From: an uncultured Phascolarctobacterium sp.
GTDB taxonomy: Bacteria; Bacillota; Negativicutes; Acidaminococcales; Acidaminococcaceae
Length of the DNA stretch: 64,000 nt
Assembly (NCBI RefSeq): GCF_900770955.1
Contig: NZ_CAAGLX010000026.1
Location: 1 to 64,000 of the forward strand
Reading direction: 5' to 3'
Position numbers and translations under genes: made by a program. This document shows, in pieces, positions 43,448-52,184 of this stretch. The notes beneath the pieces were generated by a model that saw only the letters and a list, made by a program, of their open reading frames with translations, did not search any database and was not told the origin of the DNA. The stretch's first letter is position 1. Every line of letters begins with the position of its first letter.

Positions 43448-45823
43448 ATGGAGAAAGAAAAAGCATTCCTGCTGTGGTTTGACCAGCTGGAGAGAAAAGA
43501 CGTAGCAATCGCCGGTGGTAAGTCTTCTTCCTTGGGCGAGCTGACCTCTCACGTTGATGTACCTGTACCATATGGCTTCGCAACTACTGCCTGCGCTTAC
43601 AGATACTTCTTTGAAAAGACCGGTCTGTACGAGAAAATCAAAAGCTTAATTGCTGGTCTGGACGTAGACAACAGCGCTCAGCTGCGCGAGGTTTGCGCTA
43701 AGGTTCGCCAGGCAATTATGGACGAAGAAATGCCGCAGGATCTGCAGGACCTGATTGCCGAAGCTTACAAGGAGCTGGGCGAAAAGGTTGGCCAGGCTGA
43801 TCCGTTCGTTGCTGTTCGCAGCAGCGCTACCGCAGAGGATCTGCCGGATGCAAGCTTTGCAGGCCAGCAGGACACCTACCTGAACGTAAAGGGTGCGGAA
43901 ACCATCGTTGCTAAGGTTAAGGAATGCTATGCTTCCTGCTTTACCGACCGTGCGGTTTACTACCGTGAAAAACAAGGCTTTGATCATCTGGATGTAGCAC
44001 TGAGCGCTGCTGTACAGATGATGGTATTCTCCAAGGCTGCAGGCGTTATGTTCACTGTCAATGTTGCTACCGGCGACGACAAGAACATCCTCATCGAAGG
44101 CGCGTGGGGCCTGGGCGAATATGTTGTTCAAGGCACCGTAACTCCGGATAACTATACTGTAAATAAAGAAACCTGCGCTATCGTTGAAAAGAACGTTAAC
44201 GCTCAGGACGTTAAGCTGATCCGTAAGGCTGACGGCGACTGCGAAGAGGTTGTTGTTCCGCTGGATGAGCAAAACGAGCAAAAGCTGACTGATGAGCAAA
44301 TCAAACAATTGGCTGAATGCGCTAAGAAAATTGAAGCACACTATGGCTGCTACATGGATATGGAATGGGGCGTTGACGAGCGCGATAACAAGGTTTACAT
44401 CCTGCAAGCCCGTCCTGAAACCGTATGGAGCCGTCGTAATAAAGAAAATGGTGCACCGAAAGAGGAGAAGAAAGTGACTACTGATCGCAAAGTTATCGTT
44501 AAAGGCTTGCCTGCCAGCCCTGGTAATGTAGCAGGCCGCGTACATGTAATTTTGGATCCGTCCCATATCGACGAATTCAAGGAAGGCGAAATCCTTGTAA
44601 CTGAAATGACCGCTCCTGACTGGGTACCGGCTATGAAGAAAGCGAAAGCAATCGTAACCGATAGCGGCGGAATGACCTGCCATGCTTCTATCGTATCCCG
44701 CGAGCTGGGCATTCCCTGTATCGTAGGTACCAAGAGCCGTGGCGAAGCTGCTACCACCACTATTCCTGATGGCATTGACGTAACCATTGATGCTACTCAT
44801 GGTGTAGTTTATGAAGGTATTATCGAAGAGCCGAAGGCTGAACAGCCGGCACAACAGGTAGTTGCTGCTGCTGAATACTTCCCGCCGACCGGCACCAAGA
44901 TTTATATGAATCTGGGCGATCCTGAGCTGGCTGAAAAATATGCAAATCTGCCTTGCGACGGTATCGGCCTGATGCGCGAAGAGTTCATCTGGACTACTTA
45001 TATCCATGAACATCCGCTGTATCTGATTAAAATCGGTCAACCGGAAAAGGTTGTAGACCAACTGGCTGAGGGCATCCGCCAAGTTTGCCAGGCTATGGCT
45101 CCGAGACCGGTAACCCTGCGCTTCTCCGACTTCAAGTCCAGCGAATACCGCGACCTGAAGGGCGGCGACGAATTCGAGCCGAACGAGCCTTCTGCTCTGC
45201 TGGGCTGGCGCGGTGCTTCCCGTTACTATGATCCTAAATATATCGAAGCATTCAAACTGGAATGCATGGCTGTTCGCAAGGTTCGCGAAGAGTTCGGCCT
45301 GAAGAACCTGAACGTTATGATTCCGTTCTGCCGTAACGTAGAGGAATGCGAAAAGGTTACCAAGATTATGGCTGACTGCGGTCTGTCCCGCGGTAAGGAC
45401 TTCAAGGTTTGGCTGATGGCTGAAATTCCGTCCAACATTATCCTGGCTGACCAGTTCAACAAGTTTGTTGACGGCTATTCCATCGGTTCCAACGACCTGA
45501 CCATGCTGGTTCTGGGCTGCGATCGTGATAACGATACTGTTTCCCATATCTATGACGAACGTAACCTGGCTGTACGCCGTGCAATCCGTCATCTGATCGA
45601 GGTTGCTCATAAGGATGGCAAGACCGTTTCTATCTGCGGTCAGGCTCCGAGCGTATATCCTGAGTTCTGCGAGTTCCTCATTAAGAGCGGTATCGACAGC
45701 ATGTCCGTTAACCCGGATACTGTTAAGTTCACCAAGAAGCTGGCTGCTCAAATCGAGCAACGCATCATGATGGATGCTTTGACCGGCAAGGGCCGTCAAG
45801 AGGTTGAGGACCTGAACTGGTAA
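43448..45823 (+). CDS. ppsA: Phosphoenolpyruvate synthase
   Basis: The 791-residue enzyme converts pyruvate and ATP to PEP, AMP and phosphate. The N-terminal ATP-grasp-like domain (GGKSSSLGEL, VAVRSSATAEDLPDASFAGQ), the swivelling domain with the phospho-His in GGMTCHASIVSREL and the C-terminal PEP/pyruvate barrel (SIGSNDLTML, ICGQAP) are all present. It allows gluconeogenesis from pyruvate, and with malic enzyme upstream in the window suits growth on C4 acids. PEP synthase is favoured over pyruvate phosphate dikinase by domain layout and size. Confidence 0.93.
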   Translation: MEKEKAFLLWFDQLERKDVAIAGGKSSSLGELTSHVDVPVPYGFATTACAYRYFFEKTGLYEKIKSLIAGLDVDNSAQLREVCAKVRQAIMDEEMPQDLQDLIAEAYKELGEKVGQADPFVAVRSSATAEDLPDASFAGQQDTYLNVKGAETIVAKVKECYASCFTDRAVYYREKQGFDHLDVALSAAVQMMVFSKAAGVMFTVNVATGDDKNILIEGAWGLGEYVVQGTVTPDNYTVNKETCAIVEKNVNAQDVKLIRKADGDCEEVVVPLDEQNEQKLTDEQIKQLAECAKKIEAHYGCYMDMEWGVDERDNKVYILQARPETVWSRRNKENGAPKEEKKVTTDRKVIVKGLPASPGNVAGRVHVILDPSHIDEFKEGEILVTEMTAPDWVPAMKKAKAIVTDSGGMTCHASIVSRELGIPCIVGTKSRGEAATTTIPDGIDVTIDATHGVVYEGIIEEPKAEQPAQQVVAAAEYFPPTGTKIYMNLGDPELAEKYANLPCDGIGLMREEFIWTTYIHEHPLYLIKIGQPEKVVDQLAEGIRQVCQAMAPRPVTLRFSDFKSSEYRDLKGGDEFEPNEPSALLGWRGASRYYDPKYIEAFKLECMAVRKVREEFGLKNLNVMIPFCRNVEECEKVTKIMADCGLSRGKDFKVWLMAEIPSNIILADQFNKFVDGYSIGSNDLTMLVLGCDRDNDTVSHIYDERNLAVRRAIRHLIEVAHKDGKTVSICGQAPSVYPEFCEFLIKSGIDSMSVNPDTVKFTKKLAAQIEQRIMMDALTGKGRQEVEDLNW

Positions 45824-45907
45824 TCAGCAAGCAAGACTTTCAGCTCTGTAGTCAAGCGCATTGGCTTTATCTGGAAGCAGAAAAAGTAAATATGTAGTAA
45901 AGAGTTT

Positions 45908-45961
45908 TAGGACTCCTGTATTGTAGTACAAATTGCAATATGGGAGTCCTATTTGCATTTT
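45908..45961 (+). terminator. Rho-independent terminator after ppsA
   Basis: TAGGACTCC / GGAGTCCTA with inner TATTG / CAATA pairing, followed by T-rich sequence. Confidence 0.8.
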
Positions 45962-45991
45962 TATGGTAAAAATGCTTTTAAGGAGGTAAAT

Positions 45992-46441
45992 ATGATGTCT
46001 TTTATTTTTGTTCTTTGTTTGCTCTATCACACCTATACGGATATGAAGTCTATGTTGCTATATGACAAAGTGACATTGCTTTTAGCGACGGTAGGAGCAG
46101 TGCGTGCTTTTTATGAGCATCAGCTATTAGATGCTCTTTATGGTGCAGGTGTAACGCTGGCAATTATGCTGCTGCTGTATTTTGCCAGTCGTGGCGGCAT
46201 GGGAGAGGGTGACGTAAAGCTGGCGCCGGCATTGGGAATCTGGCTCGGCCTGGAGCAGGGACTGTTATGTCTGCTGCTCGCCTTTGTCAGCGGTGGCGTT
46301 GTAGGGGCATTACTGTTGCTGTGCAGGTGTGGTAAGCTGAAACAGGCAATTCCCTTCGGACCGTTTTTGTGTGCTGCAGCGGTGGCAGCATATTTCTGGG
46401 GGATAGAAATTATTGCATGGTATTGGAGGATGATTTTATGA
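45992..46441 (+). CDS. Prepilin peptidase, A24 core only
   Basis: The 149-residue membrane protein has the A24 aspartyl-peptidase core: the first Asp in YTDMKSMLLYDKV and the second in GGMGEGDVKLAPALG (GxGD). It lacks the N-terminal cysteine-rich methylase domain of PilD, so it only cleaves, like TadV or archaeal enzymes. It overlaps the PilM/PilN-like gene by ATGA, which points to a type IV pilus or competence pseudopilus. AAGGAGG lies before ATG 45992; ATG 45995 is equally possible. Confidence 0.88.
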   Translation: MMSFIFVLCLLYHTYTDMKSMLLYDKVTLLLATVGAVRAFYEHQLLDALYGAGVTLAIMLLLYFASRGGMGEGDVKLAPALGIWLGLEQGLLCLLLAFVSGGVVGALLLLCRCGKLKQAIPFGPFLCAAAVAAYFWGIEIIAWYWRMIL

Positions 46442-47553
46442 TGAAGATTAGTAAAGGTATTCACCTTGAGGAGATTTTTGAGCCTGCGGTGTGCGCCTGC
46501 CGTCGTCATTGGCGTCATAGGCAGTCGCTTTTGCTGGTATCGCTGCAGACAGGGGAAATCGCATATTTTGAAAATGAAGTGCTTAGCTGGCAGGATAAGA
46601 TTGATGAGACTCATCTTGCAGATATGCAGAGTATTACAGATGTGTTACGCAAAATTCTTTTGGCGCGTGATGTAGAAGAGGGTGCAGCGGTTTTGCTGCT
46701 GCCTGCGGCAGCAATGGTGTACTCCGAACAGCTGCTTTTGCCTTTAATGCAGCAGCGTGAACTGCAGGCTGCACTGCAATGGGAGGTACAGCAGAGCGTT
46801 CCTTGGATACATGAAAACTATACTTACAGCTTTGAAGCACATGTTATCGGTGAAGCAGATGAACAGCAATATCAGGTAATGTTTGCAGCCTTACAGGATG
46901 CGTCGCGTGCTGAACTGGAGCAGTTGTGCGGAAGTTTAATGCTGAAGCTGCAGGGGATTTTGTTAGGCAGTAAAACGATTGATGAAGCAGCAGAGAAATG
47001 GTTTGCCGGGAAGTCTCTTCCGTCAGTATACCGGCAGAAGCAGACGCGTTTACAGGGAATAGCGGCCACTTTTGGCCGTTATCTGACAAAAGCAGGCTGT
47101 GCAGTTTTAGGGTTAGCGATTTTGGCTTATGGCAGTGCCTGGGGAGGCTGCTATCTGGCGCAGCGCGATTTGCAGGAGGTAGAGCAGCAATTAGTGCAAT
47201 ATGCGGAGTGGGAACAGCGTATGCAGGAAAGCGAGGCTGTGGAGCGCAAATGCCGGCGTTTGGAAAAGCTGTTGGCTGCAGCGCCTAAGTCGTCGAAGGA
47301 GGCCGGCAGTGAGGTTGAGTACATCTGCCGCCAGATGCTGCCAGGCTGCTGGCTGACAATGCTGGAATATAATGTTGGTAAAAAGCCTTTACTGCTGCAG
47401 GGGCAGGCGGTTGATGCTTTAGCTTTGGAAAACTTTGTGGAGCAGCTGCAAAAATGCGGCAATTACAGCAGAGTGGAGCTTTTGCAATCAGAGCAACAGG
47501 GTAATATCGTTGTTTATAAGCTGCAGCTGAAGCTGAAGGAGGGAAAGCAATGA
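46438..47553 (+). CDS. PilM-PilN-like fusion of a type IV pilus assembly platform
   Basis: The 371-residue protein combines two parts. Residues about 1-200 resemble the PilM actin-like protein (PAAAMVYSEQLLLPLM, ALQWEVQQSVPW), but it is shorter than usual. A single membrane helix near residue 225 (AVLGLAILAYGSAWG) and a coiled coil with an alpha-beta tail match PilN. PilM and PilN normally are separate and form a cytoplasm-to-periplasm complex with PilO. It is coupled by four-base overlaps to both neighbours. The assignment rests on pattern and context. Confidence 0.7.
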   Translation: MMKISKGIHLEEIFEPAVCACRRHWRHRQSLLLVSLQTGEIAYFENEVLSWQDKIDETHLADMQSITDVLRKILLARDVEEGAAVLLLPAAAMVYSEQLLLPLMQQRELQAALQWEVQQSVPWIHENYTYSFEAHVIGEADEQQYQVMFAALQDASRAELEQLCGSLMLKLQGILLGSKTIDEAAEKWFAGKSLPSVYRQKQTRLQGIAATFGRYLTKAGCAVLGLAILAYGSAWGGCYLAQRDLQEVEQQLVQYAEWEQRMQESEAVERKCRRLEKLLAAAPKSSKEAGSEVEYICRQMLPGCWLTMLEYNVGKKPLLLQGQAVDALALENFVEQLQKCGNYSRVELLQSEQQGNIVVYKLQLKLKEGKQ

Positions 47554-48077
47554 AGCATAGGGAAGCGACAATTAATCTGCTTGCATGTATAGCTTTTGTG
47601 TTGGCTGCAGGCTTGGGGATGAAGGCGTGGGAGCTTTGTAGTGAACGCCATCTGTTGGCAGAAGAAGCTGATACGAAGCAGATGCAGCTGACGCAGCTTA
47701 TGCGCTTTGCCAATGAGCACAGTGATTATAAGACATATCAGATTACATTATTGGATAAGCAAAAGAAGCTGGAGCAACAGGCAAAGCAGAATCTGAGCTT
47801 GAGTAACAGGCTACAGCGTCTGCAAAAGCAGGCACAAGCACAAAGTATTCATCTGAACAGCATGCAGTTGCTGGAGAAGCCCGTTATCTTGCAAAATGGC
47901 TTGCAGGTGCAGACTGTGAAGGTGAGTGCCGTCGGCGAATTTTATTCACTGCTGCGGTGGCTGCGACAGACAGAACGAGGTGGCTGTAAGGTTAAGGAAC
48001 TGCGCTTGCAAAGCATAATGCAGGCAAAAGGAGTGCTGAAAACAGACATAACTATGGAATTTCATATTACAAACTAA
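47550..48077 (+). CDS. PilO-like pilus assembly protein
   Basis: The 175-residue protein has one N-terminal membrane helix (LACIAFVLAAGLGM), a long coiled coil (about 35-110) and a small alpha-beta domain, the layout of PilO/GspM. It overlaps the PilM/PilN-like gene by four bases. No pilin, PilB, PilC or PilQ gene is in the window, so this is a fragment of a system completed elsewhere. Confidence 0.65.
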   Translation: MKHREATINLLACIAFVLAAGLGMKAWELCSERHLLAEEADTKQMQLTQLMRFANEHSDYKTYQITLLDKQKKLEQQAKQNLSLSNRLQRLQKQAQAQSIHLNSMQLLEKPVILQNGLQVQTVKVSAVGEFYSLLRWLRQTERGGCKVKELRLQSIMQAKGVLKTDITMEFHITN

Positions 48078-48084
48078 TTCTTTT

Positions 48085-48162
48085 AATTAGCCTACGCTAA
48101 TTTTAACTTGACAAAACTCCCATATTATAAGATAATGTCAAAGTAAAGTTAGAGTAGGCTAA
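48085..48162 (+). promoter_or_regulatory. Iron-locus promoter with two DtxR-like boxes
   Basis: The promoter is TTGACA (48108-48113), 17 bases, GATAAT (48131-48136). Box 1, TTAG-N6-CTAA at 48087-48100, sits just upstream of -35 inside the longer palindrome AATTAGC-CTAC-GCTAATT. Box 2, TTAG-N6-CTAA at 48149-48162, lies downstream of the start point and is extended by AAGTAAA / TTTACTT arms. The pattern matches the core of DtxR/IdeR sites. A short palindrome ATTAGCTAAT follows at 48181. Confidence 0.7.
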
Positions 48163-48206
48163 TTTACTTTCACAAGTAGCATTAGCTAATAAAAAGGGAG
48201 TTGCGT

Positions 48207-49157
48207 ATGAAAAAATATATCTTACTCGTATTTATCGTAATCATAGCAGCCGCAGGCTATTTCCTTTTGGCAAGAGGCCAGCACAAGCTCGCAGCCAACG
48301 CTGCCGTCAGCGTAACCGACAGCACCGGCGCCAAGGTTCACATACCTGCGGAACCAAAAAGAATCGTCTTTCTCAACGCCTCCAATCTGGAAATATTTAC
48401 CTCCATTGGCGGCAAGGCCGTCGGCAGACCTACCAGCACCTCATATCCGGATGATGTCAAAGAGAGCATCAAGGACATCCCTGAGGTTGGCATGATTCAC
48501 GCGCCGAATCTGGAGAAAATCATGAGCCTGAAGCCTGACCTGGTTGTAGGTACGAACGTACCATTTCACGTAATGCTGCGCAAGCCCTTGGAAATGGCCG
48601 GTGTGCCCTTATACCTGAACATGATAAACTCCTATGAGGACGTGCTGAAAAGCATAGACGACTTCGGCCGTTTTGCCGGCAAAGAAAAGGAGGCTGCGGC
48701 CAAGCGGGCGCAGATAGAAAAGGAATATGCCGCGTTGACCGGTGACGTAAAAAAGGGCAAGGGACCGAAGGTGCTGATAATCTTCGGCTCGCCGGACAGC
48801 TTCAATATGTCTACCAAAAAGAGCTTCGGCGGTGATCTGGCAGAGCGTCTGGGTGCCGTAAACATTGCAGACAAGGCCGACAACGTGAAGGACAGCAGTT
48901 ATATTCCGCTGAGTATGGAATTCGTAGCCAAGGAAAACCCCGACGTTGTGATGCTGATTACCATGGGCGGCAGCAAGGAAATTCTGGAAAAGCTGCGCGC
49001 TAATATGCGTGATAACGCCATCTGGCATGATGTGAACGCTGTGAAGAATAATCGTGTGTATCAGTTGCCGCCGAGCCTGTTCACCGTTAACCCCGGCACG
49101 CACACCATCGACGCTATGAAGATTATGAAAGAATATATCTATGGAGAGACCAAGTGA
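48207..49157 (+). CDS. ABC transporter substrate-binding protein, FecB/BtuF/HmuT type
   Basis: The 316-residue periplasmic protein has a hydrophobic N-terminal anchor or signal (YILLVFIVIIAAAGYFLL) and the two-lobed class III binding-protein fold, seen in RIVFLNASNLEIFTSIGGK and LKPDLVVGTN. These proteins deliver siderophores, haem or cobalamin. It heads an importer operon under two DtxR-like boxes. ATG 48207 follows GGGAG by six bases. There is no lipobox Cys, so it is probably held by the N-terminal helix. Confidence 0.88.
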   Translation: MKKYILLVFIVIIAAAGYFLLARGQHKLAANAAVSVTDSTGAKVHIPAEPKRIVFLNASNLEIFTSIGGKAVGRPTSTSYPDDVKESIKDIPEVGMIHAPNLEKIMSLKPDLVVGTNVPFHVMLRKPLEMAGVPLYLNMINSYEDVLKSIDDFGRFAGKEKEAAAKRAQIEKEYAALTGDVKKGKGPKVLIIFGSPDSFNMSTKKSFGGDLAERLGAVNIADKADNVKDSSYIPLSMEFVAKENPDVVMLITMGGSKEILEKLRANMRDNAIWHDVNAVKNNRVYQLPPSLFTVNPGTHTIDAMKIMKEYIYGETK

Positions 49158-50155
49158 TGAGTAATGATGCCAAAAAAAAAGAAAAAATGCGCATAGCGGT
49201 CTTTTGCGGCTTGTGCATATTACTTATCGCAGGAATCTTCGTGAGTATCGGCAGCGGTACGGTGAGCCTTTCTGTGAGTGAAACATGGGCAGCGCTGACA
49301 GGCGAGGCAGATGCGGACACCGACCGTATCGTGAACCTCATCCGCCTGCCCCGCACGATTGTGACGGTGCTGGTGGGTGCTAATCTGGCGCTGGCAGGCT
49401 GCAACCTGCAGGGCGTGCTGCATAATCCGCTGGCAGACCCCGGTATTATCGGCGTGAGCGCCGGTGCGGGACTTTTTGCGATGATCATCATGCTGCTCTT
49501 TCCCGAGCAGTCAGCAATGGTGCCGGTGGCAGCTTTTGTAGGTGCCGTGCTTTCCACAGGCATAGTTTTCTTCCTCGCCTGGGAAAAGGGGATTAACCCG
49601 CTGCGAATGATTCTGGCAGGCGTGGCGGTTGCCACCTTCTTCGGCGGCGGTATGGCGGCGCTGAACGTATTTTACAGCGACAGAATCCAGGGAACGGTGA
49701 TGTGGATGGCCGGCGGCTTTCAGGGACGCAGCTGGGGGCATGTGGAGATGCTGCTGCCCTACAGCGCCATTGGCATTATCGGCACGATTCTTTGCGCACG
49801 CTCGCTGAACGCTCTGCAGCTGGGCGATGAGCTGGCCAAGAGCTTGGGTGTACGCGTGATGCGTATGCGTACAATTTTAATCTTTCTTTCCGCGCTGCTG
49901 GCGGCGGTTTCCGTAAGCGTAGCAGGCATGCTGGGCTTTGTGGGCCTTATCGTGCCGCATATCATGCGCCTGTTAATCGGCAACGACCATGAATATCTGC
50001 TTCCCTGTGCGGCGATTGCCGGCGGTGCGGTGGTAACATTGGCCGATACGGCGGCAAGAACGCTTTTCAGTCCGCTGGAAATACCCGTGGGCATCTTCAT
50101 GTCCTTCATCGGCGGTCCGTTCTTCTTGTATCTGCTGAAACGGAGGATGCGTTAA
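49157..50155 (+). CDS. FecCD-family ABC transporter permease
   Basis: The 332-residue protein has about ten membrane helices of the BtuC/FecCD/FhuB fold. Family stretches are RLPRTIVTVLVGANLALAG, GVSAGAGLFAM and GFVGLIVPHIMRL. A single permease gene implies a homodimer, as for BtuC and HmuU. ATG 49157 overlaps the preceding stop by one base; a GTG one codon earlier is an alternative. Confidence 0.93.
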   Translation: MSNDAKKKEKMRIAVFCGLCILLIAGIFVSIGSGTVSLSVSETWAALTGEADADTDRIVNLIRLPRTIVTVLVGANLALAGCNLQGVLHNPLADPGIIGVSAGAGLFAMIIMLLFPEQSAMVPVAAFVGAVLSTGIVFFLAWEKGINPLRMILAGVAVATFFGGGMAALNVFYSDRIQGTVMWMAGGFQGRSWGHVEMLLPYSAIGIIGTILCARSLNALQLGDELAKSLGVRVMRMRTILIFLSALLAAVSVSVAGMLGFVGLIVPHIMRLLIGNDHEYLLPCAAIAGGAVVTLADTAARTLFSPLEIPVGIFMSFIGGPFFLYLLKRRMR

Positions 50156-50158
50156 GCT

Positions 50159-50956
50159 ATGAATATCCCGACATTACATACACAAAAAATTACCCTGCGC
50201 TACGGCGAGCACACGATAATCAGGGACCTGACGCTGGATATTTCCCAGCCGGAGATTGTGACGATTATCGGGCCGAACGGCAGCGGCAAATCAACGCTGC
50301 TGAAGGCTCTCTGCCGCCTGCTGGAGCCTGCGAGCGGTGCTGTTTATCTGGACAGTAAGGATATCAACAAAATGTCTACCGAAGAGGTGGCACGCACGCT
50401 GGCAGTGATGGCACAGAGTGCAAATGCTCCCGGCGGCACGACGGTGGAGGAGCTGGTGTGCTATGGACGCATGCCGTACCGTAAATTTTTCGATGGCCTC
50501 AATCGGGAGGACCGCCTGGCGATTGAAGAGGCGCTGGAATTTACTGAGCTGGGACCGCTGCGTACGCGCCTTGTGCATACACTGAGCGGGGGCGAACGCC
50601 AACGCGCGTGGCTGGCGATGGCGTTGGCGCAGAAGCCTAAGATTCTGCTGCTTGATGAGCCTACGACCTATCTTGATGTGCATCATCAGCTGGAGCTGAT
50701 GGAGCTGGTTGTGCGCCTGCATAACGAAATGGGCCTGACGGTTATCATGGTGCTGCATGATTTGAACCATGCGGCGCGCTACAGTGAGCGCTTGATTGCG
50801 CTGAAAAAGGGCACGATTATGGCAGACGGACCTACGGACGAGGTGTTCACGCAGTCCGTCATTGAAGAGCTTTATGATGTCAAGGCTGTGATTATGCGTG
50901 TTGAGGCCAACGGAACGCAATATCCCGTGTGCTTTCCGTATACGACGGCAGAATGA
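50159..50956 (+). CDS. ABC transporter ATP-binding protein, FepC/HmuV type
   Basis: The 265-residue ATPase has Walker A GPNGSGKST, signature LSGGERQRAWLAMAL, Walker B ILLLDEPTTYLD and the switch His in HDLNHA. It powers the FecCD-type permease three bases upstream. With the binding protein it makes a complete importer for an iron chelate, haem or cobalamin-like ligand. Confidence 0.94.
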   Translation: MNIPTLHTQKITLRYGEHTIIRDLTLDISQPEIVTIIGPNGSGKSTLLKALCRLLEPASGAVYLDSKDINKMSTEEVARTLAVMAQSANAPGGTTVEELVCYGRMPYRKFFDGLNREDRLAIEEALEFTELGPLRTRLVHTLSGGERQRAWLAMALAQKPKILLLDEPTTYLDVHHQLELMELVVRLHNEMGLTVIMVLHDLNHAARYSERLIALKKGTIMADGPTDEVFTQSVIEELYDVKAVIMRVEANGTQYPVCFPYTTAE

Positions 50957-50998
50957 GGTGAGGGCTGAGAAGTCACTCTCCGTCGTACGCACTTTAAA

Positions 50999-51191
50999 TA
51001 CCCCTTTGTCAGCGTAGCTGACATTTGCCCCAGGGCACCTTCTCTTGCCCTTCGGGCAATTCACCTTGTCCCCTTACAGGGGAAACTTATTCGCAAAACC
51101 TCCGTAATGGTAGTACGTCGAATAAGCTCTCCCTATCAGGGAGAGGTGCCTGCGAAGCAGGCGGAGAGGGTATAAGAGTACGTAGAGGGTA
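50999..51191 (+). repeat. MITE-like palindromic element, copy B
   Basis: Same family and orientation as 41351-41539, bounded by TACCCCTTTGTCAGC and AGAGGGTA. It contains an extra hairpin TTGCCC-TTC-GGGCAA. It separates the importer genes from the ChaN-like gene. Confidence 0.78.
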
Positions 51192-51236
51192 TTCGTCAAA
51201 CCCCAATTTATATAACACTTTTAACGAGGTAATGCT

Positions 51237-52094
51237 ATGAACAAATATATCAAAACAATCCTGTTCAGTACCGCTCTGCTGTGCTTTGGTGTAGGCAGCG
51301 TGAGCGCTGCGCAGTTCAGCGACGCCAAGAGTGGCAAGGAGCTGACGGCGGCGCAGCTGGCACAGAAGCTGCGCCAATATGACGTAGTTTTCTTTGGCGA
51401 ATATCATGACCAAGGAGAAATTCATAAAGCTGAATTAGAATTATTGCAGGCTCTGCATAAAATCAAGGGCGAGAAGCTGGCTATGTCCATGGAAATGTTT
51501 GAGGCAGACAACCAGACGAAGCTCGACAGCTTTTTGGCTGGCAGCCTGAGCGAAGAGGAGTTCCTCGCAACGAGCCGTCCCTGGCCAAATTACAGAACGG
51601 ACTATGCACCGCTCGTAAATTTCGCCAAGGGAAATAACCTGCCTGTTGTTGCAGCCAACGTACCCCGCTTTTTAGCAGCGCATGTGGCGAAGAACAACTC
51701 TTCGACCGCAGGCATTGAAGCGCAGTATAAAGAGTGGCTGCCCAAGCACACCTATGCGCCAGAGGGAGCCTATAAGGATAAATTCTATGCGCAGATGAAT
51801 TCCCCGGAAGCGCCGATGAAGCTGCCGCCGGCACGCCTGGCCGCTGTTTATGCAGCGCAGTGCCTGAAGGATGACAAGATGGCAGAGAGCATTGCAGCTT
51901 TCAACGATGCGCATAAGAAAATGCAGCTTTTGCATATCAACGGCTGCTTCCACTCCGACGGACACCTGGGCACAGCGCAGAAGCTGGAAGCACTGCGTCC
52001 GAAGCTTAAGGTTGCCGTTATTACGCCGCTGGAGCGCAAGCAAAAGGGAAATGAGCCAGCGGGAGATTTTGTTGTCTGGTTCGACAGAAAATAA
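51237..52094 (+). CDS. ChaN-like exported protein, haem-binding family
   Basis: The 285-residue protein has a signal peptide ending near VSAA and matches the ChaN/Cofac_haem_bdg family (PF04187). Motifs include VVFFGEYHDQGEIHKAEL, MSMEMFEADNQ and the late HINGCFHSDGHLG. ChaN of Campylobacter binds two haems in a dimer and is iron-regulated. It lies between an iron-type ABC importer and a TonB-dependent receptor, pointing to periplasmic haem or tetrapyrrole handling. Whether it binds haem or cleaves something is unknown. Confidence 0.85.
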   Translation: MNKYIKTILFSTALLCFGVGSVSAAQFSDAKSGKELTAAQLAQKLRQYDVVFFGEYHDQGEIHKAELELLQALHKIKGEKLAMSMEMFEADNQTKLDSFLAGSLSEEEFLATSRPWPNYRTDYAPLVNFAKGNNLPVVAANVPRFLAAHVAKNNSSTAGIEAQYKEWLPKHTYAPEGAYKDKFYAQMNSPEAPMKLPPARLAAVYAAQCLKDDKMAESIAAFNDAHKKMQLLHINGCFHSDGHLGTAQKLEALRPKLKVAVITPLERKQKGNEPAGDFVVWFDRK

Positions 52095-52121
52095 TTTTCT
52101 TAGATATTTTTTATCCGTGGG

Positions 52122-52166
52122 TTAGCTTTCGCTTACTTTGCGGATGTGGAATATACCAAATAATAT
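52122..52166 (+). promoter_or_regulatory. Promoter and DtxR-like box before the TonB-dependent receptor
   Basis: TTGCGG (52138-52143), 17 bases, TAATAT (52161-52166) form a plausible promoter. TTAG-N6-CTTA (52122-52135), one mismatch from the boxes at 48087 and 48149, ends two bases before the -35, as box 1 does in the importer promoter. Confidence 0.5.
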
Positions 52167-52184
52167 ATTACAAAGAGGTGCATT

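Noticed and set aside
43646..45799. A 717-codon open frame on the minus strand across ppsA
   Set aside because: It is fully antisense to a complete, motif-rich PEP synthase gene and its translation matches no family pattern; the open frame follows from codon bias.
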